A stretch of 12,653 nucleotides of DNA from Caldilineaceae bacterium (GCA_015494005.1 WGCB01000155.1:1-12653); one strand, 5' to 3'. Shown: positions 1-7,701, numbered from the stretch's first letter. Notes: generated from the sequence alone by a model not told the origin. Numbers and translations are program-made.

Positions 1-32
1 AGGTGGGGGCGTTCCAGAATGGATTCGGACAT
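1..32 (-). CDS. Partial CDS, first 10 codons of an unidentified gene after cpaF
   Basis: An ATG at 32-30 is followed by ten open codons (MSESILERPH, next residue Leu) before the window ends. A Shine-Dalgarno AAGGAG (44-39) overlaps the TAA stop of cpaF and sits six bases before the ATG, so the two genes should be translationally coupled. This makes it the next cistron of the pilus operon. The fragment is too short to identify. By context a further Tad component (prepilin peptidase, accessory TPR or FHA protein) is possible, but nothing in ten residues supports a choice. Confidence 0.6.
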   Translation of the reverse strand, partial: MSESILERPH

Positions 33-38
33 GTTCAG

Positions 39-44
39 CTCCTT
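39..44 (-). promoter_or_regulatory. Shine-Dalgarno overlapping the cpaF stop codon
   Basis: AAGGAG on the minus strand shares two bases with the TAA stop of cpaF and lies six bases upstream of the ATG at 32-30. The overlap suggests ribosomes finishing cpaF can re-initiate on the next cistron. Confidence 0.65.
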
Positions 45-1398
45 ACCAGCGCTTCTTCTTGGGGGGGGCCGTGGGCATAAAAAGGTCCGGCGACACCTGG
101 AATCCAGCGGCCTCGATCTTCTCGATGAACTTGGGCCGGATGCCGGTGGCGCTGAAATAGCCCTGGACCCGGCCGTCCTTCATGCCCCGGCGCACGAAGT
201 GGAAGATGTCCTGCATGACGATCACATCCCCCTCCATGCCCTGGACCTCGGCGATCTGCACCACCTTGCGGCTGCCGTCGGGCATGCGCTCCAGCTGGAT
301 GACCAGGTCGAAGGCCGAGGCGATCTGCTCCCGGATGGCCCGGAGAGGCAGCTCCATGCCCGCCATGAGCACCATGGTCTCCACCCGGCGCAGGGCGTCC
401 CGGGGGCCGTTGGCGTGGACCGTGGTCAGGGAGCCCTCGTGGCCGGTGTTCATGGCCTGGAGCATGTCCAGGGCCTCGCCGCCCCGCACCTCGCCCACCA
501 CGATGCGGTCCGGCCGCATGCGCAGGGCGTTGATCACCAGCTGGCGGATGGTGATCTGGCCCTTGCCCTCCACGTTGGGGGGGCGGGCCTCCAGGGGGAT
601 GACGTGGCGCTGTTGCAGGCGCAGCTCCGCCGCGTCCTCGATGGTGATGATGCGCTCCCGGTCCGGGATGAAGGAAGAGAGCACGTTCAGCAGGGTGGTC
701 TTGCCGGTGGAGGTGCCGCCGGAGACCAGGATGTTCAGCTTGGCCAGGACCGCCACCCGCAGGAAGTCGATCATCTCCTGGGAGATGGTGCCGCTGGCCA
801 CCAGGTCCTCCACGGACATGATGTGGCGGACGAACTTGCGGATGCTGATGCAGGGGCCCACCAGGGCCAGGGGCGGGATGACCACGTTGACTCGGGAGCC
901 GTCGGGCAGGCGGGCGTCCACCATGGGGCTGCTGCCGTCCACCCGGCGGCCCAGGGGCGCCACGATGCGGTCGATGATGCGCAGGACCTCCGCCTCGTCC
1001 TGGAAGCGGACCTCCGCCTCCTCCAGGATGCCGTTGCGCTCGATGAAGACCTGGTCTGGCCCGTTCACCAGGATCTCGCTGATGCTGTTGTCCTGCAGCA
1101 GGGGCTCCAGGGGGCCCAGCCCCAGGAGGTCCGCCACGATCTGTTCGAACATTTCCGTTCGTTCACTGCGGCTCAGGGGCAGGCCCGTCTCGGCCAGCAC
1201 CTCCTGGAAGATGCGTTCCAGGGAGCGGCGCACATCGCTGTCGTTGGTGATATTGGCGCCGGGGTTCAGCTGGGCCAGCAGACGGCGCTGCACCTTCTCT
1301 CGGATGGTCAGGTAGGCATCGTTGGGGCGGCTGCCGTTCCCGGCCTGGCCGCTCCGGCCTACCGTGGTTCCAGCCCGGTTATTGCGGAAGTTCAACAT
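43..1398 (-). CDS. cpaF: Tad pilus assembly ATPase CpaF/TadA
   Basis: 451 residues, the usual size for the TadA/CpaF branch of the type II/IV secretion ATPases. This hexameric cytoplasmic motor hydrolyses ATP to drive Flp pilus assembly through TadB/TadC. All hallmark motifs are visible: Walker A GGTSTGKT (227-234), Asp box ITIEDAAEL (251-259), Walker B RIVVGEVRGGEAL (298-310) and His box TGHEGSLTTVHAN (318-330). The N-terminal domain contains LLGLGPLEPLLQD (91-103) and SEILVNGPDQVFIERNG (107-123), typical of the family. The first 30 residues are low-complexity and the C-terminus ends in KKKRW. The ATG at 1398 follows an AGAGGA Shine-Dalgarno. It is the last complete cistron here and lies 105 bases after the propeller gene, separated from it by a heptamer repeat. 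Identity is certain from the motifs; the role in pilus assembly follows from the neighbours. Confidence 0.96.
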   Translation of the reverse strand: MLNFRNNRAGTTVGRSGQAGNGSRPNDAYLTIREKVQRRLLAQLNPGANITNDSDVRRSLERIFQEVLAETGLPLSRSERTEMFEQIVADLLGLGPLEPLLQDNSISEILVNGPDQVFIERNGILEEAEVRFQDEAEVLRIIDRIVAPLGRRVDGSSPMVDARLPDGSRVNVVIPPLALVGPCISIRKFVRHIMSVEDLVASGTISQEMIDFLRVAVLAKLNILVSGGTSTGKTTLLNVLSSFIPDRERIITIEDAAELRLQQRHVIPLEARPPNVEGKGQITIRQLVINALRMRPDRIVVGEVRGGEALDMLQAMNTGHEGSLTTVHANGPRDALRRVETMVLMAGMELPLRAIREQIASAFDLVIQLERMPDGSRKVVQIAEVQGMEGDVIVMQDIFHFVRRGMKDGRVQGYFSATGIRPKFIEKIEAAGFQVSPDLFMPTAPPKKKRW

Positions 1399-1449
1399 GC
1401 TTGGTCCTCTCGTTCGGTGCTCCAGTGACGGCTACTGCGGTCGTCGGCC

Positions 1450-1498
1450 AACTCCCAACTCCCAACTTCCAACTCCCAACTTCCCAGTTCCTCGCTCC
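1450..1498 (-). repeat. Heptanucleotide tandem repeat between the propeller gene and cpaF
   Basis: Five consecutive heptamers run from 1450 to 1484 on the plus strand: AACTCCC, AACTCCC, AACTTCC, AACTCCC, AACTTCC. Two degenerate units continue the period of seven to 1498. On the transcribed strand this reads as repeated GGGAGTT/GGAAGTT starting just after the stop of the upstream gene and ending about 50 bases before the cpaF ATG. It is untranslated and resembles the short heptamer repeats (STRR) known from cyanobacteria. Confidence 0.85.
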
Positions 1499-1503
1499 CA
1501 GCC

Positions 1504-3351
1504 TCACCGCACCCAGATGGGATCGTACTCGTCCCAGGGCACGTTGCTGATGTTGCGGACATTGCGGCCATCCGCGTCCATGACGTAGATCTGCATCACT
1601 CCGTCCCGGTTGGACCAGAAGACGATCCGGCTGCTGTCCGGCGACCAGGAGGGGTGCTTGTCCCACTCCCAGGTGTTCCGGGTCAGGGCTCGGGCGTTGG
1701 TGCCGTCCACAGAGATGACCCAGATGTCGTCGCCGCCCAGTTCCTGGCTCACGAAGGCGATGCGGGAGCCGTCCGGCGACCAGGCCGGGTCGTAGCTCAT
1801 GCCGGTCAAGGCGGTCAGCTCCTTGGGCGGCAGGGGCCCGTAGGTGGGATGGGGCGGCCGGTCGATGTAGATCTGGGGGATCTTGCCCCCGGCGGTCTCC
1901 CGCTCCTGGACGAAGGCCCGGTAGCGGCCATCCGGGGAGAATTGGGCCTGGACGACCAGCTCCTCGTACTGGCGGCGCAGGTCCCGGTTGTCGCCCAGGT
2001 ACTGCCGGTTGCTGCCGTCCGGATCCATGACCCAGAAGCCGGGTTGATCCTCGTTGTTGGAGCGGAAAACGATGCGGTTGTGGTAGGCCGCCAGAGGCCG
2101 GGGCGTGGGCGGCACCGGGATGGGCGTGGGCGTGATGGTGGGTGTGGCCGTGGGTGTGGGCGTGGGCGTCAGGGACGGCAGGATCTGGGCGATGCGCCCT
2201 TCGGCCAGGGCCGTGTCGCTCACCGGCAGGGCCGCGGCCTTGCGGTACTGCTCGTAGGCGAAGTAGACATCCCCGGAGTCCCGGTGCTGGTCCCCGCTGC
2301 GCACGTAGGCGTCGTAGAGGAGCTCCGCCAGGATGCCGCCCAGGTAGTCGGGCCGCTGATCGTAGACCCCGCGCAGGCGCAGGACCGCGTCGTCCCAGCG
2401 GGCCGCATCGTACCACTCCTTGCCGTCCAGGTAGAGGGTGGCCAGCCGGTGCTCCAGGATGGCCTGGTCGTTGGCTGGCTCCAGGCTCAGGGCCTTCTGG
2501 AAGTAGTCCAGGGCCAGGGGCATCTGCTCCGGCGCCGGCGGATCCTGTTCCAGGATCTGCCGGCCCAGCTTCAGGTAGAGGTCGAAGAGGCGTTCCCGGA
2601 CGGTGTCGCTTTTGTAGTGGATGCTGATCTCCTGGATCTGCTGGTAGGTGTCCAGGGCCTTCGCGTCCAGGTTGAGCTTGCGGTAGGTCTCGGCCAGGGC
2701 GAAGAGCTCGTCCAGCTGCTGCCGGTTCTGGATGGCCACGATGCGGTCGCTCACGTCCCGGTAGCCCGGGGCCTGGACCAGGATGTCGTTGTAGGCCTCC
2801 AGGGCAGCCTGGTATTCCCCGGCTTCCTCCAGGGCCACAGCCTTCCGGTAGGCGGTCAGGAGGGCCCGCTGCTCAATCACCTGGTTCAGCCCGGCCAGGG
2901 CTTCCCCCTCCTCCGGCTTCACCGAGAGCACCTGGCGGAAGTTGGCCTCGGCCTGGTCCAGGTTGCCCGCCTCCAGGAAGGTGTAGCCCTCGGCCAGGAT
3001 CTGCTTCAGCTGCTTCTCCTGCCGGGCCTCCGCGATGACGGGCATGACGTAGCGGCTGGCCAGAACGAAGCCTTGGAAGAGGAGCACGGCCACCACCACG
3101 ACCACCGCGCTGCGGAAGAGCAGGGGCTGCCAGGGGTAGGCCCAGCGCTTGGCCTTGATCTCCGTCTGGGCCTCCAGGCCGGCCTTGAAGAGGGCCATTT
3201 CCAGGGCGTCCTCCACAGTGGGGTTGCCCGGGTGCTGGCGGGCCAGCTCCTGGAAGCAGCGGATGGCCTCCTGCCATTCGCCCGCCTGCAGGTGGGCCAT
3301 GCCTTCGGTGTAGAGAGGCGTCCCGGTGATGGGGATCAGATTGCTGGACAT
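1504..3351 (-). CDS. TPR / transmembrane / TPR / Thr-Pro linker / PD40 beta-propeller protein of the Tad locus
   Basis: 615 residues from the ATG at 3351, which follows GGAGGA by seven bases. An in-frame start ten codons upstream is less well placed. Order of parts: a TPR-like helical segment (about 12-60); one transmembrane helix (about 81-102, SAVVVVVAVLLFQGFVLASR); several TPR-like repeats (about 115-385, e.g. EAGNLDQAEANFRQVL and EAGEYQAALEAYNDIL); a Thr-Pro linker (395-417); and TolB-type PD40 strands (about 425-615) marked by FSPDGRYRAF, WSPDGSRIAF and WSPDSSRIVF. Basic residues before the helix suggest an N-in topology, placing the large TPR array and propeller outside the cell. About four PD40 units are seen, fewer than a usual closed propeller. 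It sits between tadC and cpaF, 107 bases after tadC. Tad loci often encode a TPR protein (TadD); this may take that place with an added binding domain. That role is inferred, not shown. Confidence 0.85.
   Translation of the reverse strand: MSSNLIPITGTPLYTEGMAHLQAGEWQEAIRCFQELARQHPGNPTVEDALEMALFKAGLEAQTEIKAKRWAYPWQPLLFRSAVVVVVAVLLFQGFVLASRYVMPVIAEARQEKQLKQILAEGYTFLEAGNLDQAEANFRQVLSVKPEEGEALAGLNQVIEQRALLTAYRKAVALEEAGEYQAALEAYNDILVQAPGYRDVSDRIVAIQNRQQLDELFALAETYRKLNLDAKALDTYQQIQEISIHYKSDTVRERLFDLYLKLGRQILEQDPPAPEQMPLALDYFQKALSLEPANDQAILEHRLATLYLDGKEWYDAARWDDAVLRLRGVYDQRPDYLGGILAELLYDAYVRSGDQHRDSGDVYFAYEQYRKAAALPVSDTALAEGRIAQILPSLTPTPTPTATPTITPTPIPVPPTPRPLAAYHNRIVFRSNNEDQPGFWVMDPDGSNRQYLGDNRDLRRQYEELVVQAQFSPDGRYRAFVQERETAGGKIPQIYIDRPPHPTYGPLPPKELTALTGMSYDPAWSPDGSRIAFVSQELGGDDIWVISVDGTNARALTRNTWEWDKHPSWSPDSSRIVFWSNRDGVMQIYVMDADGRNVRNISNVPWDEYDPIWVR
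2101..2169 (-). repeat. Low-complexity coding repeat for a Thr-Pro linker
   Basis: Residues 395-417 of the propeller protein are an alternating Thr-Pro stretch (TPTPTPTATPTITPTP and following). It is encoded by repeated ACGCCC/ACACCC codons that give a GT-rich low-complexity tract on the plus strand. Such tracts can vary in length by slippage. Functionally it is an extended spacer between the TPR array and the propeller. Confidence 0.85.
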
Positions 3352-3458
3352 GAAACGTTCCTCCAGAGGCGCTGTGGGCAAGGGCCGGCGCCACGTTGTG
3401 GGTTCAAGTTCGGGTCGGGCCGCTCAAGGTGGGGCGGACCGGCTCGAGGCAGGTCGCC

Positions 3459-4424
3459 TCAGTTGCCTGAGGTCAGGCGCTCCATCCAGAACAGGAAAGT
3501 GGGAATGGACGGGCCCAGGATGACGATGAACAGGGCCGGGAAGATCAGGAAGACCAGAGGGAAGACCATCTTCACGCTGGCCTGCCGGGCCTGCTCCTCC
3601 GCCATCTGGCGGCGCTTGGTGCGCATCTCCGCAGCCTGGGAGTGGAGCACCTGGGCGATGCTCACGCCCAGCTGGTTGGACTGGATGAGCACGCTCACGA
3701 AGGTGCGCAGCTCCTCCACGCCAGACCGTTCGGCCATGCGCTGCAGGGCCACGTCCCGGGGGGTGCCCACCCGCATCTCCGCGGCCACCCGGCGGAAGGC
3801 CTCGGTGAGGGGGTTCTGCCACTTCTGCCCCACCTGGGCCAGCGCGGACTCAAAGGCCAGGCCGGCCTCCACGCTGATGGTCAGCATGTCCAGGGCGTCG
3901 GGCAGGGCTCGCAGGATGGCCTGGCGACGTCGCTTGGCCTTGGCCCGCAGCCAGAAGAGGGGCAGGAAGAAGCCCACGCCGGCGAAGAGCAGCCCGTTGC
4001 GCAGGGCCATCTGGAAGGAGAGGCTGCGGCCGAAGTAGAGCACCCCGCCCACCCCCAGGATCAGGGCCGTGAGCAGGCGCAGGCCGAAGAAATCCAGGAC
4101 CGTCAGGCCCAGGGGCTCCCCAGCCTGGAGGAGCATCTCGTGGATCTTCTCCAGGTTGCGCTTGGGGGCGAAACCGCCCAGGATGCTCAGCAGGCGGCGC
4201 AGCAGGGGCAGCAGCACCCGCACGGCAAAGGGGCGGCTGATCTCCACCGTCTCGAAGTAGGTCTGCCGGTCCAGGTAGCTGTCCAGGCGGGACTGGACCT
4301 GGCGCACCGGGCGGGCCGGGGCGAAGGCCATCCAGATCAGGACCACGGCCAGGAACGTCAGGGCGGCAGCAGTGGCCGGGGATGTGAAGATGTCGTAGCT
4401 CGTCAACAGGGTGACCAGATCCAT
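3459..4424 (-). CDS. tadC: Tad pilus platform protein TadC (T2SS F domain)
   Basis: 321 residues, an inner-membrane platform protein that pairs with TadB and contacts the CpaF ATPase during fibre assembly. Predicted helices lie at about 17-36, 113-131, 143-160 and 286-304. The GspF-type domain covers about 172-300 and opens with LPDALDMLTISVEAGLAFESAL in two adjoining parts (174-185 and 184-195); the later VSVLIQSNQLGVSIAQVL (243-260) is the other family signature. The cytoplasmic stretch RAKAKRRRQ (160-168) precedes the domain. The ATG at 4424 follows AAGGAG by nine bases. Only 24 bases separate it from tadB upstream, so the pair is surely co-transcribed. TadC rather than TadB is assigned from order, the 'DALDMLTISVEAGL' signature and the longer N-terminal region. 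Confidence 0.92.
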   Translation of the reverse strand: MDLVTLLTSYDIFTSPATAAALTFLAVVLIWMAFAPARPVRQVQSRLDSYLDRQTYFETVEISRPFAVRVLLPLLRRLLSILGGFAPKRNLEKIHEMLLQAGEPLGLTVLDFFGLRLLTALILGVGGVLYFGRSLSFQMALRNGLLFAGVGFFLPLFWLRAKAKRRRQAILRALPDALDMLTISVEAGLAFESALAQVGQKWQNPLTEAFRRVAAEMRVGTPRDVALQRMAERSGVEELRTFVSVLIQSNQLGVSIAQVLHSQAAEMRTKRRQMAEEQARQASVKMVFPLVFLIFPALFIVILGPSIPTFLFWMERLTSGN

Positions 4425-4448
4425 CGGGTTCGACTCCTTTGCCAGGGG

Positions 4449-5396
4449 CTAGACCTGGATGTCCACAATGCGGCGAATGACCAGGAAACCGGCAGTCTGC
4501 ATCAACAGGGCGGCCACGGGCAGCAGCCGGATCCAGCCGGGCTCGAACAGGCGGGCCATGTAGTCCGGGTTGATCATGAAGAGCAGGGCCACCAGGCCCA
4601 GGGGCAGGGCGGCCAGGATGTAGCCGGTGATGCGCTGCTGGGCCGTCAGCACCCGGATCTCCCGCTGGATGCGCAGCCGGTCCCGGACCGTCTCACCGAT
4701 GATCTCCAGGGTCTGGGCCAGGTTGCCGCCGGTCTCGTACTGGACGTTGATGGCCGTCACCACCATGTCCGCCTCGTCCGTGCCGATGCGGTCCGCCATC
4801 TGGCGCAGGGCCTGGTGGATGGGGAAACCCAGGTCCACCGTGCGCATCACCCGTTCCAGCTCCGTGGAGGCCGGGTCCCCGATCTGATCGATGACCAGCT
4901 CGATGGACTGGGTCAGGCCGTAGCCGGAGCGCAGGGCGCCCACCAGCAGGGTCAACAGCTGGGGCACCTGCTCGGTGAAGGCCTTCTGTCGCTGCTTGCG
5001 GCGATAGCGGGCATAGAAGATGGGCAGGTAGGCGGCGAAGGCCCCCAGGGCCAGCCCCACGGCCAGGTGGAAGCGGAAGGCGCCGAAGATCAGGCCCAGG
5101 GCGCCGGCCCCGATGACGATCATGGTGAACTCAGCCGCCGTCAACGGCAGATCCGCCTGGCTCAGGAGCTCCGCCTGGCTGGGGCCCAGGCCCAGGCCGG
5201 CCAACAGGCGGTTGATGCGCCGCCGGGCCGAGGGCTCCGGCTCCAGCTCGGAAAGCTGGGCGAAGGCGCTCTTGCGGCCGTACTGGTCCAGCCGCTCCTC
5301 CACCTCGTCCTGTCCGTTGGCGAAGTGCCAGATGGCGCCGAAGGTCACGACGACGCCCAGGGCAACGAGGATTCCGAAAAGTAGTGGTCCGACCAT
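4449..5396 (-). CDS. tadB: Tad pilus platform protein TadB (T2SS F domain)
   Basis: 315 residues, partner of TadC in the inner-membrane assembly platform. Predicted membrane helices lie at about 3-22, 92-108, 110-128, 256-275 and 290-308. The GspF-type domain (about 143-270) shows EQVPQLLTLLVGALRSGYGL in two overlapping parts (142-160) and the paired signature INVQYETGGNLAQTLEIIGE (216-235). The basic stretch ARYRRKQRQKAF (129-140) marks the cytoplasmic side. The ATG at 5396 is preceded by a modest AGGTAGGTG Shine-Dalgarno. The gene follows cpaE by 79 bases and precedes tadC by 24. The GSGYGL/SGYGL-type and YETGGNL motifs are typical of TadB, which gives a confident call. Confidence 0.92.
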   Translation of the reverse strand: MVGPLLFGILVALGVVVTFGAIWHFANGQDEVEERLDQYGRKSAFAQLSELEPEPSARRRINRLLAGLGLGPSQAELLSQADLPLTAAEFTMIVIGAGALGLIFGAFRFHLAVGLALGAFAAYLPIFYARYRRKQRQKAFTEQVPQLLTLLVGALRSGYGLTQSIELVIDQIGDPASTELERVMRTVDLGFPIHQALRQMADRIGTDEADMVVTAINVQYETGGNLAQTLEIIGETVRDRLRIQREIRVLTAQQRITGYILAALPLGLVALLFMINPDYMARLFEPGWIRLLPVAALLMQTAGFLVIRRIVDIQV

Positions 5397-5475
5397 GGTG
5401 CACCTACCTGATTTCTGCGCCGCTCTCTGTCACGCGGCACAAGGAACGAGTCTGGCGAGTCTGGGTGGGCTGGAT

Positions 5476-6735
5476 CTAGGCGCTGGCCATGCGCAGGCGG
5501 CCGAAGAGCTGTTTGACTAGCTCCGCAGGGGAGCGGTCTGCCTCGGAGCGGACCGGGGCGGCGTAGTCCAGGCTGGGTGTGTCCTCGCTGAGCAGCTGGG
5601 CGAAGGAGCGGAAAGCCTTGCTCACTGCGCTGCGGGGGTGGCTCATCACCGCGGGCACGCCCCGGTTGACGCTGTATGTGGCCAGGGGCTGGTCGTCCGG
5701 GATGCGGAACTTGACCCGCACCCGCAGCCGGCGCTCGATGTCCCGCACCGGCACGCCGCCCCGCATGGTGGCCCGGTTCAGCACCAGCCAGACCTTGTCC
5801 TCCGGGTAGCCCCGGCTCAGGAGCTGATCCAGCATGAGCCGGGTGTTGCGCAGCCCCACCATCTCGGGCAGGACGCTCATGACGATGCGGTCGGCCCCGT
5901 CCAGGAAGGCGAAGGCCGTCTCGTCCATGGGCAGGCCCAGGTCCACGATGACCCAGGGGAACATGCGCTTCAGCTTGGCCAGCACCTGCTGCACATGGGG
6001 CAGGGAGATGGGGCTGGTCAGGTCCGCGGGGGGCGGGGCCAGGAGCACTCGCAGCCCGGAGACGTGGGTGGCCAGCACGCCGGAGATGAGTTCCTCGTCC
6101 AGATGGGTGAGGCGAGGCAGCAGGTCGGCGATGTTGGTGGTGCCGGGCAGGTTCAAGGCCACGTCCAAGGCAGGGGCGGCGTAGTCCGCATCCACCAGGA
6201 CCACCGGCTGGTTGGTGTGGCGGCGCAGGCTCAGGGAGGTGTTGATGGCCAGGGTGGTGCGGCCGGTGCCTCCCTTGGGCGCACAGAAGACCACGATGCG
6301 GCCCTCCACCGCCGGGGTGCTCTGGGTCAGAGCCGGGCGCACGGGCTGCAGGGCCAGGGCCTGCTGCACAGTGGAGGCCAGGCGATCCGGCTGCACCGGC
6401 TTGGTGACGAAGCCCCGAGCCCCGGCCAGCACCACCTGGCTGGCCTCGGCGATGGCGTTCCCCTCCACCAGGGCCAGAAGGACGGCCTCGGGCGTCCGGC
6501 GGGCCAGCTGGGTGATGAGCAGCACCGAGCTGGCTCCTCCCAGATCGTCGTCCACGATGATCAGGTGGGGCACCAGATCCCGGGCCCGGGTGACGGCCAG
6601 CTCCGGCTGGGAGACCCAGTTGAAGCGATAGTCGCCGACACGGCCATTCAGGGCGTTCTCGATCTCTTTGGGCCGCTCCGTGTTGCTCGAGACGAGGAGC
6701 ACGCGCAGGGTTTCGCCGGGTGTGTAGTTGGTCAT
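5476..6735 (-). CDS. cpaE: Tad pilus localisation ATPase CpaE/TadZ with variant P-loop
   Basis: 419 residues. CpaE/TadZ proteins are MinD/ParA-like ATPases fused to a receiver-like domain and place the pilus machine in the cell. The receiver-like domain (about 10-130) keeps a possible phospho-acceptor D62 and K112 (FVTKP) but has Ser-Ser (16-17) where receivers carry the acidic pair, so phosphorylation is doubtful. The ATPase domain (about 145-385) has the deviant Walker A APKGGTGRTT (152-161). The signature K154 is present, but the P-loop lysine is Arg159 (codon CGC). VLVDADY (179-185) and VIVDLG (262-267) give the following acidic motifs. The C-terminus AELVKQLFGRLRM (404-416) could form an amphipathic membrane-binding helix. 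The ATG at 6735 follows GGAGG by seven bases; cpaB lies 30 bases upstream. Confidence 0.92.
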   Translation of the reverse strand: MTNYTPGETLRVLLVSSNTERPKEIENALNGRVGDYRFNWVSQPELAVTRARDLVPHLIIVDDDLGGASSVLLITQLARRTPEAVLLALVEGNAIAEASQVVLAGARGFVTKPVQPDRLASTVQQALALQPVRPALTQSTPAVEGRIVVFCAPKGGTGRTTLAINTSLSLRRHTNQPVVLVDADYAAPALDVALNLPGTTNIADLLPRLTHLDEELISGVLATHVSGLRVLLAPPPADLTSPISLPHVQQVLAKLKRMFPWVIVDLGLPMDETAFAFLDGADRIVMSVLPEMVGLRNTRLMLDQLLSRGYPEDKVWLVLNRATMRGGVPVRDIERRLRVRVKFRIPDDQPLATYSVNRGVPAVMSHPRSAVSKAFRSFAQLLSEDTPSLDYAAPVRSEADRSPAELVKQLFGRLRMASA

Positions 6736-6765
6736 GACAGCCTCCGTTTGTTGGGCTGGATAGGG

Positions 6766-7584
6766 CTAGCGACCCACCTCGACGGGGATCTGGTAGCGGT
6801 TGATCATGTAGTCCACGTCCACCGGCGCCGTCTCGAAGGGCTGGTCCGCGCCCGGGGCCCGCAGGACGATGTCCGGGATGGCTTCCGAGTCCAGGGCGAA
6901 CTTCAGCACCAGGGCATCCTGGGGGCTGACGGTGAGGAGGATGGCCTCGGCCCGGCTCTTGTCCGAGCCGCCGGTGGGGGTCTTGCCAGCCACCACCGCG
7001 GCCACCGTGACGTTCTGCAGCGCGTTGAAGGTGGCCAGCTCTTCCTCGTTCATGGTGCCGGCGCTGCCTGTCTCACCGCCGCCGGCCAGCTGGGTCACCC
7101 GTCCCGTGGGCACCTCCAGGCTGAAGAGCAGATCCACCTGGTCGCCGGGCTTGAGGATGCCCACCTGGCTCATGAGATCCTTGGCGGGGAAGGCCATGAG
7201 GACCTCGTCCTCGGCCACCACCAGGGCCATGCGGCCATCCTCGGAGGTGACGTTGGGGTCCACCAGGCGCTGGGCCAGGATGATCTCCCCGGGGTAGAGG
7301 TCCACCAGGGTGACCATGCCCACTGCGTCGTCCAGCTGGCGGACAGCCCCCTCGGGGACGGTCTCCACGGGCAGGTTGCGGACCTCCAGGTCCTCACTGG
7401 TGAGGGGACTGCGGATGTCGATGGCCCGGGTGGCCACCACCACAGAGACCTCTGGCCCGGAGAGGACGGATCCGCTTCCCTGGGCTTGGGTGGCATTGGA
7501 CAGGGTGGTGAAGGCGACGAAACCTGCCATAACGGCTACCACCAGACCGGTGAACAGCCATAGAAATCCTCGTAGACGGCCCAT
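6766..7584 (-). CDS. cpaB: Tad pilus assembly protein CpaB/RcpC (SAF domain)
   Basis: 272 residues. An N-terminal membrane helix (about 8-28) follows the basic MGRLRG, so the protein is an anchored or secreted extracytoplasmic component. The SAF domain (about 46-106) has the family pattern: ATRAIDIRSPLTSEDL (51-66), the pair NLPVETVPEGAV (70-81) and LYPGEIILAQRL (96-107). The RcpC-type domain (about 118-245) contains PAKDLMSQVGILKPGDQVDL (133-152). In diderms CpaB/RcpC works with the secretin and periplasm. No secretin gene is present here, so it may act in the cell wall space. The ATG at 7584 follows an excellent GGAGGA by six bases. It lies between the VWA gene and cpaE, the usual neighbourhood. 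Confidence 0.92.
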   Translation of the reverse strand: MGRLRGFLWLFTGLVVAVMAGFVAFTTLSNATQAQGSGSVLSGPEVSVVVATRAIDIRSPLTSEDLEVRNLPVETVPEGAVRQLDDAVGMVTLVDLYPGEIILAQRLVDPNVTSEDGRMALVVAEDEVLMAFPAKDLMSQVGILKPGDQVDLLFSLEVPTGRVTQLAGGGETGSAGTMNEEELATFNALQNVTVAAVVAGKTPTGGSDKSRAEAILLTVSPQDALVLKFALDSEAIPDIVLRAPGADQPFETAPVDVDYMINRYQIPVEVGR

Positions 7585-7701
7585 GATGTTTCCTCCAAGA
7601 TGCGGTGCAAGGGGATGCAGTGCTCGGGTCAGCGTTTGGTTGACGGTTGGTGTAAGAGTCGGCGTGTCCGCTGCAGCGGTGCTGCGAACTCGCGGGCGGC
7701 G

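Noticed and set aside
1450-1498. Heptamer array as a CRISPR-like repeat.
   Set aside because: Units are contiguous seven-mers with no spacers and no cas genes nearby.
3441-3473. Small inverted repeats around the tadC stop (GAGGC/GCCTC and CTCAG/CTGAG).
   Set aside because: Stems of five bases are expected by chance in this composition, and the operon clearly continues downstream.
1654-4038. A 794-codon open frame on the plus strand antisense to the propeller and tadC genes.
   Set aside because: It covers genes with clear family motifs on the other strand, its protein is low-complexity (Gly/Gln/Val/Leu rich), and such antisense frames are expected from GC-rich codon bias.
5638-7563. A 641-codon plus-strand frame opposite cpaE and cpaB.
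   Set aside because: Same cause: a His/Gln/Gly-rich translation with no domain, spanning two real genes and their gap. Similar shadows at 19-1428, 3642-5384 and 7600-9009 were left out.
7668-7679. Perfect palindrome CCGCTGCAGCGG between tadG and cpaB.
   Set aside because: Twelve bases of GC-rich palindrome in a 117-base gap is weak evidence, and it is not next to a promoter-like sequence.
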